A DNA stretch of 64,000 nt from Bilamarchaeum sp050303335 (GCA_050303335.1 JBNLBN010000002.1:1-64000); one strand, 5' to 3'. Shown: positions 14,840 through 24,508, counted from the first letter of the stretch. A program made the numbers and translations. The notes: generated by a model not told the origin, from the sequence alone.

Positions 14840-16896
14840 AAAGACTGTTCATACTCCTGCTTTTATTTTCAATTTCTCTGGCATCCAACTCCGCGGGGCA
14901 GTTCGAGGATGCAACAGGCGGTTCGCCGCTTGAACTCGTTTCGGACTGGAGGGTTATAGCGATCCTTTCGATCGTCTTTTCAGCCATCCTTGTTGCTATT
15001 GCATATGCAGCCGGAATCGGATTCGAGATGCCTGAAATCAAGGCATGGGCAGGTATCGAACTGACGCAGATATTCGTAAACGCGATCATCATCGTTTCAC
15101 TTCTCGCGGTCATCTCATTCCTTGACGCCCTCGTTGTCGGAATGGTCTACAGCAGCGGGCTGGAGATCAACGAATGCACGGGGTTCGGTCAGCAGGAATA
15201 CGAAACATGCCTTCAGGCAGTTGCGATTGAATATCTTGAGGACTATGAAACCACTCTGAAAAGCTCCATGAGGAATATCCTGATCGAAAACGTCAAGGCA
15301 GTAAATCTCATGAACACGCGCGTAGGCGCTTACTGTACCGGAGTGATATGCGGACAGATAGGAATCAGCCATACTATTGCCGCGGAAAATACTCTGGATG
15401 TAGACAGGAACACTATACTATTCGAATATTACACAAACCTGCTAAGCTTTCTCAGGAGCCAACTGTTCTTCGTAAACAATGTATCGTTCAAGATGGGCCC
15501 TGTAATACTCGCTGTCGGAATTGTTGCAAGGTCTTTCTTCATGACAAGGAAGCTCGGAGGCCTACTGATAGCAATATCCTTTGGAATTATATTTTTCCTT
15601 CCCGGGATGTACCTTTTCGACTGGGCCACGATGGACATGTTCGTTAACGGCGACAAGGCGCTGGATGCGGCAGCCTCCTCATGCCCGTCGGAATGTACGA
15701 AAAAGGCTCCGCTGGCATACTACTATGACGGAGGGGACCTCATGCTCATCGAGGATCCGACGGAACTGCGGCAGATGTTCCTTCCGGAGGATGTCGGTAA
15801 GGCTAGCGGCATATACGACGGCTCGATAGCCAGCGCTCCGGGAACGAACGGTTCGGCACAGGACAGGACGATATTCTCCTGCAGGTCTGATGCCAATACA
15901 ACTTTCTGTCCTGAGGTGTGCAGGGCCCTTCCCTATCCGTCCATTCCGAACTGCGCGGATTTTATCACCCAGATCTCGTGCTCACTGGTCCCGAAGGAAT
16001 GCAAAGTGATAAAGCTCGTGGAGGAACCTGTGCAGAACAGCAAGTGCCCGGATTCATGCAAGATAATCCCTCCGCTTCGATCAGACTGCAATACTGGCCC
16101 ATGCCTGCTTTCAAGCATTGACTGCCGTCTCACCGTGCGCTCGAACACCAACTGGCGCCCGTCCGTCAGCGATGAAGTGGATTCTGACAAGAAGGCATTC
16201 TGCGACCTTGCGCAATATTGCGAGGCAAATTACAATGCAAACCTTTCATGCGTCTACGTGATGCCAGTTACCGGACCATGCGATGGCGAGGGGAGCGTCT
16301 GCCAGGGCTGTCCTGCACAATGCCGTGTGACCGGAGGGAATCCAGCGAACATGCCGCCGGAATGCCAGCTCTATGCGCTCTCATGCTCTCTTTGCCATGA
16401 AACATGCAAAGTCGACATATCCGACATAAGCTCCCTTAATGCCCAGCCGCCATCCTGCATGGGCTGTCCGCTGGAACGGAGGCTGATGGGCCCCGACCTT
16501 CCGGAGGAATACAGCCTGGACCTGGCGGCCGAGGGCGGATACCAGTGTTCATTCAGTTCCTGCCCCGCGCAATACCGGGCATTTCTGCCCAGAAGCTCCT
16601 GCGAGGAATGCCTATTTACCGAAGAATCCGAAACATACAGCCCGGCAATCAACAACCAGTGCGATGAATCCTGCAAGCCTACCATATCAGCGCATATAAA
16701 GGACCCTGATTCCTACTCGACCGTCGGAGGAGACGGTCTCGTGGGGAAACCGGACATACAGTCGCTTTCAAAGATGATGCTTCCTATCTACGTACTGCCG
16801 CTCTTCAATTTCGTTGCTACAATCGTTTTCATTAAAGGCCTGTCAAAAATGCTTGGAGGGGATATTGAAATCCCGGGGATCTCGAAGGTGTTCTGA
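14836..16896 (+). CDS. Six-paralogue membrane family, member 3, with Cys-rich ectodomain
   Basis: At 686 residues this is the largest paralogue. The signal peptide is MKRLFILLLLFSISLASNSA, loop-1 motif AWAGIELTQ, and loop-2 motif LAVGIVARSFFMTRKLGGLL. Between TM4 and the final TM lies an insertion of ~370 residues with more than 40 cysteines arranged in repeated CPxxC / CxxxC units (CPDSCK, CQGCPAQC, CMGCP, CDESCK). It is presumably an extracytoplasmic disulfide-rich stalk or head. The C-terminus LGGDIEIPGISKVF is the family signature. Its TGA stop shares one base with the next ATG. Confidence 0.82.
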   Translation: MKRLFILLLLFSISLASNSAGQFEDATGGSPLELVSDWRVIAILSIVFSAILVAIAYAAGIGFEMPEIKAWAGIELTQIFVNAIIIVSLLAVISFLDALVVGMVYSSGLEINECTGFGQQEYETCLQAVAIEYLEDYETTLKSSMRNILIENVKAVNLMNTRVGAYCTGVICGQIGISHTIAAENTLDVDRNTILFEYYTNLLSFLRSQLFFVNNVSFKMGPVILAVGIVARSFFMTRKLGGLLIAISFGIIFFLPGMYLFDWATMDMFVNGDKALDAAASSCPSECTKKAPLAYYYDGGDLMLIEDPTELRQMFLPEDVGKASGIYDGSIASAPGTNGSAQDRTIFSCRSDANTTFCPEVCRALPYPSIPNCADFITQISCSLVPKECKVIKLVEEPVQNSKCPDSCKIIPPLRSDCNTGPCLLSSIDCRLTVRSNTNWRPSVSDEVDSDKKAFCDLAQYCEANYNANLSCVYVMPVTGPCDGEGSVCQGCPAQCRVTGGNPANMPPECQLYALSCSLCHETCKVDISDISSLNAQPPSCMGCPLERRLMGPDLPEEYSLDLAAEGGYQCSFSSCPAQYRAFLPRSSCEECLFTEESETYSPAINNQCDESCKPTISAHIKDPDSYSTVGGDGLVGKPDIQSLSKMMLPIYVLPLFNFVATIVFIKGLSKMLGGDIEIPGISKVF

Positions 16897-17939
16897 TGAG
16901 AAGACTGGTATTTCTTGTACTGCTGATGTCTGTTGCTTCTGCCGCTTCATGGCAGGAGGTCACTTTCATTTCGATTTCAGTATCCGCATTCCTAATTGCA
17001 AGCGTCTTTATGATAGGTTTCGGTTTCGGAATATCAAGCCTCCAGATGATGGCCCGGGAGGAATTCTTCCAGCTGATCGCGATGGCAGTGCTGGTGGTGC
17101 TGCTTCTTGGTGCCGACGGGATTCTGAACGGCATTTCAGGGGTATTCTCGCCTTCAACCTCACTGCAGCAGCTTTCCCTGAACATCCTCTCGGAAGACAA
17201 GGCTTCAGTATCGCTCCTGATAAGCCAAATCGGGATTTTCGACCTTGGGGTCTCCAAGGAGGCATCAAGGACCAGCCAGTGCAGCATGATGTATACAGGT
17301 TACTCGGTAAGCGGTTGCGGAGGATACGCGATGCTTGCGCCCCAGCTCTCGATGGCAGGAGGAATCGCCGGATTCGCTCTTGCAGAACTGAGTGCTGCAG
17401 AGAGGCTGATACAGATCGCAAATTCATATTCCCTCGGCATGCTGCTTCCTATCGGTATAATCCTGAGGACTTTCAAGATAACGCGCGGTGCCGGCGGATT
17501 CCTTATAGCGCTCGGAATATCATTATACCTCCTTCTTCCGGTAGGGATCGTGTTCAATGAAATGCTTGTTGAAACCTTCAGGCAGTCTGATGATCCGAGG
17601 GTGGTTGATTATACCATGCCTGCTTTCAGCGCAAGCGTGGTGCCGTGCAATCCTGGTGATGCAACTCCGCCTCCATTCGGGGTCGATCTCTTCGGTGAGA
17701 TCGGAAGCGCTATAGGAGGCGATCTGGGGCTCCTTCTCGGATCAGATACGAATGAGGAACGAGCGATAGGAACATATGGCGTGATGAGGCTCAATACAAG
17801 GAACAAGATGATGACGATGCTACTGGAAGCGACATTCGGGCCGATAATCGGGCTCCTTCTTGTCGTTTCAGGGATAAGGACGCTGACATTGATTGCGGGA
17901 TCAGACGTAGATGTAAGTGCTTTGGCGAGGTTTGTCTGA
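16896..17939 (+). CDS. Six-paralogue membrane family, member 4
   Basis: A 347-residue protein with signal peptide RRLVFLVLLMSVASA, loop-1 motif QMMAREEFFQLI, and loop-2 motif LPIGIILRTFKITRGAGGFL. Ectodomain 1 has SQCSMMYTGYSVSGCGG. Ectodomain 2 is short, with one Cys and a Gly-rich stretch. The C-terminus is GSDVDVSALARFV after the last TM. The start overlaps the previous stop by one base (TGATG), so translation is likely coupled. It is clearly homologous to its neighbours, but the ectodomains share little sequence. Confidence 0.82.
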   Translation: MRRLVFLVLLMSVASAASWQEVTFISISVSAFLIASVFMIGFGFGISSLQMMAREEFFQLIAMAVLVVLLLGADGILNGISGVFSPSTSLQQLSLNILSEDKASVSLLISQIGIFDLGVSKEASRTSQCSMMYTGYSVSGCGGYAMLAPQLSMAGGIAGFALAELSAAERLIQIANSYSLGMLLPIGIILRTFKITRGAGGFLIALGISLYLLLPVGIVFNEMLVETFRQSDDPRVVDYTMPAFSASVVPCNPGDATPPPFGVDLFGEIGSAIGGDLGLLLGSDTNEERAIGTYGVMRLNTRNKMMTMLLEATFGPIIGLLLVVSGIRTLTLIAGSDVDVSALARFV

Positions 17940-19012
17940 TGGTCGATGCCGTGATATGCACCCCTGTTTTTGAAAATTTCATGAACAATACGATAGTCCC
18001 GCTCGTCCTGTTCTCTTCAATAGCCACTTCGGCACTGATAGCGCTTTCATACATGGTCGGCAATGCGATCTCTAATGCGAAGCTCACTTTCTGGGCCAAG
18101 ACCGAGGCAGTGCAGATAGTGATATCAGCTATGTCTATCGTGTTCATCTTGGCAACCGTGAACGGCTTCTGCTCCATCAACATGGGGGAGCTCTCATCAT
18201 TCTTCACTGACATCGACACTCCCCAGGACCTGAATCTCTTCGATGCAGCGCAGGAATACCTCCGGGAGACAATGCTATACTCCCATAATGCGATGACCGC
18301 GGTCAGGTATCACCTGGAGGGGTACACCGTGCTCTCTTTCCTGAATTCATTCTCATGTGATTTCAAGCTGGGCCCGATCGGCCTTGGATGCCTGCACGGA
18401 TATTCCGGAACATCCGGGCTTCCGGTCGGAGGATACGGGGCAATTATAGCAGCCCTCAATATATTCTTCAATTCCACTATCATGTCCTATTTCTCGGCTA
18501 TGAATTACCTGTTCATCCTTCTGTTCGTCTACAAGGGATTCGTTTTCCTTTTCCTTCCTGTTGGCATATTCGTGAGGTCCTTGCCCTACCTCCGTTCCTT
18601 CGGCTCGGTTCTGATCGCAATAGCACTCTCGTTCCTGCTCGTATTCCCGTTCATGCTGAGCATCTTCTATCTGATGGGAGATGTCCTCCTTGACCGCGGG
18701 AACAATTACGAGCCGCAGGTGGGGAATCCTCCGATGAACAGCTTTTATTATGAAAAAAGATATCCTGATAATGAATACGCCTCAATCGGGACCAGCATCG
18801 CAGGAGAAGAGCTTGGAGTATGGATAACAAGGCAGCTCTATTTCCCTTCAGGTGAGAATCCAGGAGGGGCGATAATATTTGCAGCCTACGCATTCCTTGC
18901 AGCAGTGTTCATGCCTACTGCAGCACTGATTGCGACCATAGCAAGCGTCTCTTACATTTCAAGGCTTTACGGCGAGGAGATAGATCTCTCAAGAATAACC
19001 ATGATGGTGTGA
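17939..19012 (+). CDS. Six-paralogue membrane family, member 5
   Basis: A 357-residue protein. This member starts MVDAVICTPVFENFMNNTIV and lacks a typical cleaved signal, so TM1 may act as the signal anchor. Loop-1 motif is TFWAKTEAVQIV; loop-2 motif is LPVGIFVRSLPYLRSFGSVL, where Leu-Arg replaces the usual Thr-Arg. Ectodomain 2 includes NSFYYEKRYPDNEYA. The C-terminus is GEEIDLSRITMMV. It overlaps the upstream stop by one base; three bases separate it from the next gene. Confidence 0.82.
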   Translation: MVDAVICTPVFENFMNNTIVPLVLFSSIATSALIALSYMVGNAISNAKLTFWAKTEAVQIVISAMSIVFILATVNGFCSINMGELSSFFTDIDTPQDLNLFDAAQEYLRETMLYSHNAMTAVRYHLEGYTVLSFLNSFSCDFKLGPIGLGCLHGYSGTSGLPVGGYGAIIAALNIFFNSTIMSYFSAMNYLFILLFVYKGFVFLFLPVGIFVRSLPYLRSFGSVLIAIALSFLLVFPFMLSIFYLMGDVLLDRGNNYEPQVGNPPMNSFYYEKRYPDNEYASIGTSIAGEELGVWITRQLYFPSGENPGGAIIFAAYAFLAAVFMPTAALIATIASVSYISRLYGEEIDLSRITMMV

Positions 19013-19015
19013 ACT

Positions 19016-20047
19016 ATGCTTACGATACAAAGTTTTTTCGGGGATATGACTGGATTGCAGTGGTCCGGCATCTGGCTTCCTCTAGTGATACTTGCAGTAT
19101 TTACATCGATAATGTTCTACAACATCCTGCTGATGATCGGCAAGGCATTCTCGCTTCGCGAAGTGGAACGGTTCGCGAAATCCGAGATGCTCCAGGCACT
19201 ATCCACCGCATTCATGGCATCGTTCCTGGTCATGCTGGTTGGCGGAGCGATGGAACTGACCGGACAGTTTCTGCATGGCGAATTTGCATGCGGCGATGAT
19301 GTCATTCACATATCGAGCCTTGATGACGGCCAGTCGACAATGGAGAATGTTTTCGATGCAATAAGGTGCAGGCTTCAGTCGAGGGCAAAGGAAGTTGCAA
19401 GGATCCAGGGCGCACTGGTCGGAGGCCTCGGCCCTGCAAATGAATTCAACCTTCTCAATACTGCGCTAAGCAGTTTCGGCATCACGTTCTTCAAGGGAGA
19501 CTGGGTCGGCGAACTTTACCGCGCAGTCGAGACAAAAAGGATCGCTAACAATCTTGCAACCGTGCTTCTTATCGGCCTTAACGCACAGTCCGACGTCCTC
19601 CAGTATATCAAGATTAATTCCCTGAATGTCCTTCTTCCGCTTGGCATCCTTCTCAGGAGCTTCTATTTCACAAGAAGCGTCGGCGCACTCTTCATTTCAA
19701 TCGCAGTCGGGATGTTCTTCATATTCCCGGTATTCTTCATCCTTCTCGATCCTGGATTCACGGCATCAGCACCCCCTCCGTCTTTTGCAGGGGCCCAGCA
19801 GGAAACATTCTGCTATGCTACAATGAAGAACACGATCTCGATGGTCGATGCAATTTCGCAGCTTAGCGCCGCCGGACCAAACCTCGGGATGGAACAGCTT
19901 GAAGAGGACCTGACTAAGTCATACATCTCCCTGATCATCCATCCGCTCGTTTCATTCTTCCTGACAATGGTTTTCATAAGGTACATGATGGTGCTTCTTG
20001 GAGGCGACAGCACGGAAATAACCCGAATGGTGACAAAGGTGGTCTGA
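19016..20047 (+). CDS. Six-paralogue membrane family, member 6
   Basis: A 343-residue protein with a non-cleaved N-terminal segment before TM1 (SGIWLPLVILAVFTSIMFY). Loop-1 motif is ERFAKSEMLQAL; loop-2 motif is LPLGILLRSFYFTRSVGALF, the best match to the family consensus. Ectodomain 1 has a Cys pair (FACGDD, IRCRLQS). The final TM is followed by LLGGDSTEITRMVTKVV. The stop shares one base with the lipoprotein ATG. Confidence 0.82.
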   Translation: MLTIQSFFGDMTGLQWSGIWLPLVILAVFTSIMFYNILLMIGKAFSLREVERFAKSEMLQALSTAFMASFLVMLVGGAMELTGQFLHGEFACGDDVIHISSLDDGQSTMENVFDAIRCRLQSRAKEVARIQGALVGGLGPANEFNLLNTALSSFGITFFKGDWVGELYRAVETKRIANNLATVLLIGLNAQSDVLQYIKINSLNVLLPLGILLRSFYFTRSVGALFISIAVGMFFIFPVFFILLDPGFTASAPPPSFAGAQQETFCYATMKNTISMVDAISQLSAAGPNLGMEQLEEDLTKSYISLIIHPLVSFFLTMVFIRYMMVLLGGDSTEITRMVTKVV

Positions 20048-23000
20048 TGAGATTATTGCTATTGATGATTCTGTTGGTGTTTGCCGGATGCCTGGCCCCG
20101 GTCGAGAAGCTCGGCTGCTGCCAGAAGGAAAACATCAGCGAAGGCTGCGTACTCTATAATACCTCTGACTTTACCAGTATCGACATGACTGGCCAGACTG
20201 TTGCACAGTCATGCGACAATCCGGATATGGATACCGAGGGATACTGCAATGTCTCGGTAAACAATAACTACCGGCTGATCCCAATATGCACCCAGGAGGA
20301 TATTGTCGAATGTGTTGATCCTGGATGCACTGCGATGGTATGCGGAGATTTCTCATACAAGCCGAGGATTTCGCCCGTAGTAACTGATGATGAGGATCTT
20401 AGCAGCGCGACACCCACTGATTCTGATGACAGTGCGACAATCCAGTTCTACAAGTCGCAGTGCCGGTTCCTTCCGATGGATGTCGACCTGCGCCAGATCA
20501 TGAAGAATTCCAAATCATCGATAAACGTCTTCCGCGTTGGGATAGGTGGTTCGTTCGACGAATACGACCAGTACAGGTATTATTTCCCGATGGCAGACGA
20601 GTTCTGCAGCGCAGCAATCTCCGGAGGATTCTCAGGAACTGTAGATCGGTATATGAATTACCTGGACCTGGCGGACAAATCGGTGTTCGATCCGGATGAA
20701 ATCACAGAGAACTGCTTTGATGACGACAGCGTGCAGGGCCCATACATGAACCAGGAATCTCCGGCACTGAATCTTCCGGGGTATTACGGACTGTTCACCA
20801 TCTCTACCGTGGAACCTGAAAAGAACAACTACAAGTTCGTCCATTTCATCAACTATGACTTCACTCCGGTCTGGACACAGGATCTCCTCAAAGGGGCAGG
20901 TTATCAGTACATCCCCGGTTTCATAAACGGCCACAGCCTTTACAAGGAAATCGACAAGGACTTCTACAAAAGGGAACTGTCCATTGCACATGCGAGTTCC
21001 ATCTATGATATCGATGGCACGGGAAGCACAAGAGCACCGTTCGAATGCTCCATGTCGGAAAATAACTGCCTCTCAGGAAGCTGCAACAGTGATTTCTACA
21101 ACCGCGGGGTGTTCGTCGATGCAGACAACAACAATGATATCGTGACCGACTGCACCAGGATGAAGGACGAAAACGGAAACCAGCGGATCATATGCCTTCC
21201 AACAATAGCAGGTTCCATTGCCGAGTCAGATGATGGCAGCCCGCCTTCAAGGGAATATTCAGATGTGACTGCAAAGGTTACGCATATTGAGATCAGCACT
21301 GTCGGTAACATGGATTTCACATACGAGGATTTCATTGATCCAGAGGCTGATCCGAAGATGATCGATTACTGGGATGCATGGGGGCTCTATCTCGAGCCGC
21401 TGGTCGACAGGTATGGCAATCCGCATTATGTATCAAGTTCTTCGAAAGTCCTGACAAACGTTCCAACAGGAATATCACACTACTATTCGATTGAATATGT
21501 CTATGATGACGAGGGCCATTACCAATATTCCTACTACAAGCTGAATCAGGGCTTCTATTCCGGAAGCTACGGGCCTCCGGCAGGCGGTGCGGTGTTCTTC
21601 GGGAAAATCAGCGATGAGCCTATGAGGTACGGAGACGGTGAAGTGATTGGCTATGCTATGGGAGACGATTTCGATGAGACGCTTCTTGCCCAGAACTGCG
21701 AGCTTGAAGAGAACGAGGATTATGTAGTAGTGAGCCTCGGATCGCCGACCAACTGGCAGAGCTCCGGGATGATGTCTCTTTTCAGGCCATACTATGAGGA
21801 TGTCCTCAAAAGCTACAAGACCTATGGTTTCGAGGAAGGCTGCGGGGATAAAATGCTTGCAACGGATTCAGTGGTTGCTTCGATGCCATGGGTGATAGCT
21901 TTTGAAAAAGGCGGACTTTCGGGGGGCCCTCTCAACACCGACTTAAGGTACAGGTTCACAGACTATCCCAATGCCTACTGGATGGCATCCACTCCGGCTT
22001 TCGGAGCATTTGCAAACAACGTGTACGATGAATATATGTACCGTTTACTCGATGCGGGAAGCTGCAGCCTCAGGATGAGCCGCTATGACTCTCCCTTGTC
22101 TAATGATTACTACAATATAGTGTACCCAAATAACTTTGTCCTACTGATCAACAAGGGCGATGACAGGTTTGGAAGATGCTCACTCGACAGGTCGACTATG
22201 TTCCCTGAGCTCAGGACATTCGGCTGGTGCGAGCCGTGCTCCACCTCCACACTCGCGTACCAGGAGATTTCCACTACCCCCAGGCCTTATCTTCCGGGCT
22301 ATAAGATGAAACTGGATCCAGGGGCAACCACTTTCGAACCCCAGATCTGCTGGTCCCAGTACGAATCACACTGGGATTTCGATTTTTCATCCCAGCCGTC
22401 ATTCAACCTTACAGACAACGTGACATGCTACAATCCATCAATTCCTGACATCAGTGATTACAAGGGAAGCATTGGAAACATAGGTTCTCCAAGGACCATA
22501 CCTGAAGCAAGCGTTATGAAGAAGAGGCTCGGAAACTACCTCCGTTCCGGAGTCCTGCCGGTCCTTGATCTGACGGACGAATCAAACTGGAACATCACCA
22601 ATCCGGATGCTGAAAGCGTCGGGTGGGACCTCTTCCAGCTGTTCTACGACACGAGCCCGGAGGACTATTCCCAGTATGACTTTGAAAGGCTGATAGGGAG
22701 GATGGGCGCTGCAGTAATAATCGTGGATACCGTATCAGAATATGATGTACAGTTCAAGGTTTCGAGAATTATCGACCGGGCATCGATAATCAAGCAGAAA
22801 TGCTTCGGCTGCATCACCGCATTCCATGTTCAGAGCCCGCCCGACAATGAAAGTTTCAATTATACAATTAACAGCGTCCTGAGCAATCCAACAGCCCAGC
22901 GCGTGATAGAGATGGTCACTTTCGACTATCCTATCTCCGAGCACGGTTTCAGCGAGCCTGAGGATGTGCTCAGCGACATATCGTCATTCGGCCAGACCTC

Positions 23001-23868
23001 CCTCTCAAGCAAGGCAAAGCCTGTCATGGTGGTCGGGCTCAATGTACGCAGCGATGACGAGCGATGGGAGGGCCGCTATGAGGATCTTTTTGAAAAAATC
23101 CTGATGGGCCAGGACGACCTTGTGAGGAACGGCGTTGTCGGAATCATCTACTCTCCTGCAAGGTCGGCTGCATCAGCAGAAGGGATAATTGACACATCCA
23201 GCGATCCTTCATTAGGCCTGAAAACGGAAAAATTCTGCGCGCTCCAGGGAGCAATGGAAAAGATGACCGCAACAACTCCAACGACGATCTTCTCGAAGGT
23301 GCTTGTACAGGAGGAGAACCAGTGCGTGCCCTGCACTCCGTGGGATTATCTTTCGGGCGGGGTCTGCAGCGATACCCTCTCAAGTACGCAAAGGCACATA
23401 TGCGACGGCGGCGGTTCATGCACACTCCCTCCGGGAATTGCCGAGACGGACGATGAGAAATACAAGTGCCTTGAAGGGACAGTAACAATGGACTGCAGCC
23501 TTTGCACCGATTCCTTGCTGGATTTCAGCTGCATCTACACATATGCAAACGGGTCTTCAAGATCCTATCCCTCATCAGCAACACTGCCCCTCTCGGATCT
23601 TAGTTCAGATATATATCTGGATATTATTGCAAGCCTTCCGAAGCCTTATAAGTGCTGCCTGATGGATGAAGGAAGCGGTCTCAAGTATACCTACCGGAAG
23701 GACACATATCAAAGCCCCATCAACAAGCCGGTAGTATTTCCCAAGAACGGAGGGGATGTCGATTGCGGATCAGGAGTCGATCTGGAAGATCTTGGTGAAT
23801 CGAGCACCTTCTGCGGTCTCCAGCAGTCTCCGATAAGGGACTATGCCATCAACTGCGAAATCAGCTGA
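20047..23868 (+). CDS. Giant secreted lipoprotein of the six-paralogue operon
   Basis: A 1273-residue protein. The N-terminus MRLLLLMILLVFAGC is a lipobox with Cys15, followed by Cys-rich segments. The rest appears extracytoplasmic, with no further membrane span, many Tyr/Asp/Gly-rich stretches and scattered cysteines. The C-terminal ~150 residues are again Cys-rich (CVPCTPWDYLSGGVC, DCSLCTDSLLDFSC). A region near 895-1060 (MGAAVIIVDTVSEYDVQF, KPVMVVGLNV, GVVGIIYSPARSA) has the alternating strand/helix look of an alpha/beta fold, possibly a TIM barrel (weak inference). It is the last gene of the coupled operon and its 3' end overlaps the nitroreductase gene by 8 bp. The most likely role is surface part of the membrane complex. 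Confidence 0.8.
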   Translation: MRLLLLMILLVFAGCLAPVEKLGCCQKENISEGCVLYNTSDFTSIDMTGQTVAQSCDNPDMDTEGYCNVSVNNNYRLIPICTQEDIVECVDPGCTAMVCGDFSYKPRISPVVTDDEDLSSATPTDSDDSATIQFYKSQCRFLPMDVDLRQIMKNSKSSINVFRVGIGGSFDEYDQYRYYFPMADEFCSAAISGGFSGTVDRYMNYLDLADKSVFDPDEITENCFDDDSVQGPYMNQESPALNLPGYYGLFTISTVEPEKNNYKFVHFINYDFTPVWTQDLLKGAGYQYIPGFINGHSLYKEIDKDFYKRELSIAHASSIYDIDGTGSTRAPFECSMSENNCLSGSCNSDFYNRGVFVDADNNNDIVTDCTRMKDENGNQRIICLPTIAGSIAESDDGSPPSREYSDVTAKVTHIEISTVGNMDFTYEDFIDPEADPKMIDYWDAWGLYLEPLVDRYGNPHYVSSSSKVLTNVPTGISHYYSIEYVYDDEGHYQYSYYKLNQGFYSGSYGPPAGGAVFFGKISDEPMRYGDGEVIGYAMGDDFDETLLAQNCELEENEDYVVVSLGSPTNWQSSGMMSLFRPYYEDVLKSYKTYGFEEGCGDKMLATDSVVASMPWVIAFEKGGLSGGPLNTDLRYRFTDYPNAYWMASTPAFGAFANNVYDEYMYRLLDAGSCSLRMSRYDSPLSNDYYNIVYPNNFVLLINKGDDRFGRCSLDRSTMFPELRTFGWCEPCSTSTLAYQEISTTPRPYLPGYKMKLDPGATTFEPQICWSQYESHWDFDFSSQPSFNLTDNVTCYNPSIPDISDYKGSIGNIGSPRTIPEASVMKKRLGNYLRSGVLPVLDLTDESNWNITNPDAESVGWDLFQLFYDTSPEDYSQYDFERLIGRMGAAVIIVDTVSEYDVQFKVSRIIDRASIIKQKCFGCITAFHVQSPPDNESFNYTINSVLSNPTAQRVIEMVTFDYPISEHGFSEPEDVLSDISSFGQTSLSSKAKPVMVVGLNVRSDDERWEGRYEDLFEKILMGQDDLVRNGVVGIIYSPARSAASAEGIIDTSSDPSLGLKTEKFCALQGAMEKMTATTPTTIFSKVLVQEENQCVPCTPWDYLSGGVCSDTLSSTQRHICDGGGSCTLPPGIAETDDEKYKCLEGTVTMDCSLCTDSLLDFSCIYTYANGSSRSYPSSATLPLSDLSSDIYLDIIASLPKPYKCCLMDEGSGLKYTYRKDTYQSPINKPVVFPKNGGDVDCGSGVDLEDLGESSTFCGLQQSPIRDYAINCEIS

Positions 23869-24424
23869 ATTTTCCCTCGAAGACAATCTCATCAAGTGGC
23901 TTCCTGCCAGTGATCTGTTCCTTTTCCCGGATTCCTTCGGGCAGGTCATCCGGATTTCCAGGCTTCCCGATCGCGATCATGCAGTGGATCTCATGGTCCT
24001 GCGGAAGTCCGATCACCTGCACAGCCTTAACATAATCGAATCCTTCCATTGCATGGGCTATCAGGCCCCTGCTGTGAGCCTCTAGCGCAAGGTTTTCCCA
24101 TGCGGCCCCTGCATCGAAGGCATGGGTCCTTGAAGGCTTTCCGTTATATTCGAACTTCCTGCTTGAGGTAACGATCACAAGCGCAGCGGCATTCCCCGCC
24201 CATCTCCTGTTGAAGTCGCCCATCAGTCCAAAGAAGGAATCCCAGTATCCGCTTCCCCGCAGCGCATAAACGAATCTCCATGGCTGGTTGTTGAAGGATG
24301 AGGGCGCCCATCTTGCAGCTTCGAAGAGAGCCATGATCTCGTCTTTTGCGACATTTCCATCAAGGGCCCTCGGTGAATGCCTGTTAAGGATCAAATCACT
24401 GATCTGATAATTCGGTTTTCTCAT
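23861..24424 (-). CDS. Nitroreductase-family FMN oxidoreductase
   Basis: An 187-residue soluble protein. The N-terminus carries the family pattern LNRHSPRALDG, then ALFEAARWAPSSFNNQPWRFV (FMN binding), AWENLALEAHSRGLIAHAMEGFD, and a C-terminal IGKPG. The family uses FMN and NAD(P)H to reduce nitro, quinone or flavin substrates; the substrate here cannot be read. It converges on the lipoprotein gene. The start ATG at 24424 is close to the divergent histidine kinase start. Confidence 0.9.
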   Translation of the reverse strand: MRKPNYQISDLILNRHSPRALDGNVAKDEIMALFEAARWAPSSFNNQPWRFVYALRGSGYWDSFFGLMGDFNRRWAGNAAALVIVTSSRKFEYNGKPSRTHAFDAGAAWENLALEAHSRGLIAHAMEGFDYVKAVQVIGLPQDHEIHCMIAIGKPGNPDDLPEGIREKEQITGRKPLDEIVFEGKFS

Positions 24425-24477
24425 AAAATGGTACTCGATGTAAATTCCTATAAGGTTTTTTCCAAATCGACCAAAAG

Positions 24478-24489
24478 TTTTTTATATAA
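24478..24489 (+). promoter_or_regulatory. TATA box of the histidine kinase gene
   Basis: TTTTTTATATAAAA (core TATATAAA) lies 20-30 nt upstream of the ATG at 24509. This is the spacing expected for a leaderless archaeal transcript and it decides the start codon against the upstream ATG at 24377. Confidence 0.7.
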
Positions 24490-24508
24490 AATTACAATAA
24501 TACCTGTA

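Noticed and set aside
14836..16896. Reading member 3 as a fusion of two genes
   Set aside because: The family C-terminal TM and LGGDIEIPGISKVF tail follow the Cys-rich segment in frame, so the segment is an insertion in one ectodomain, not a separate gene.
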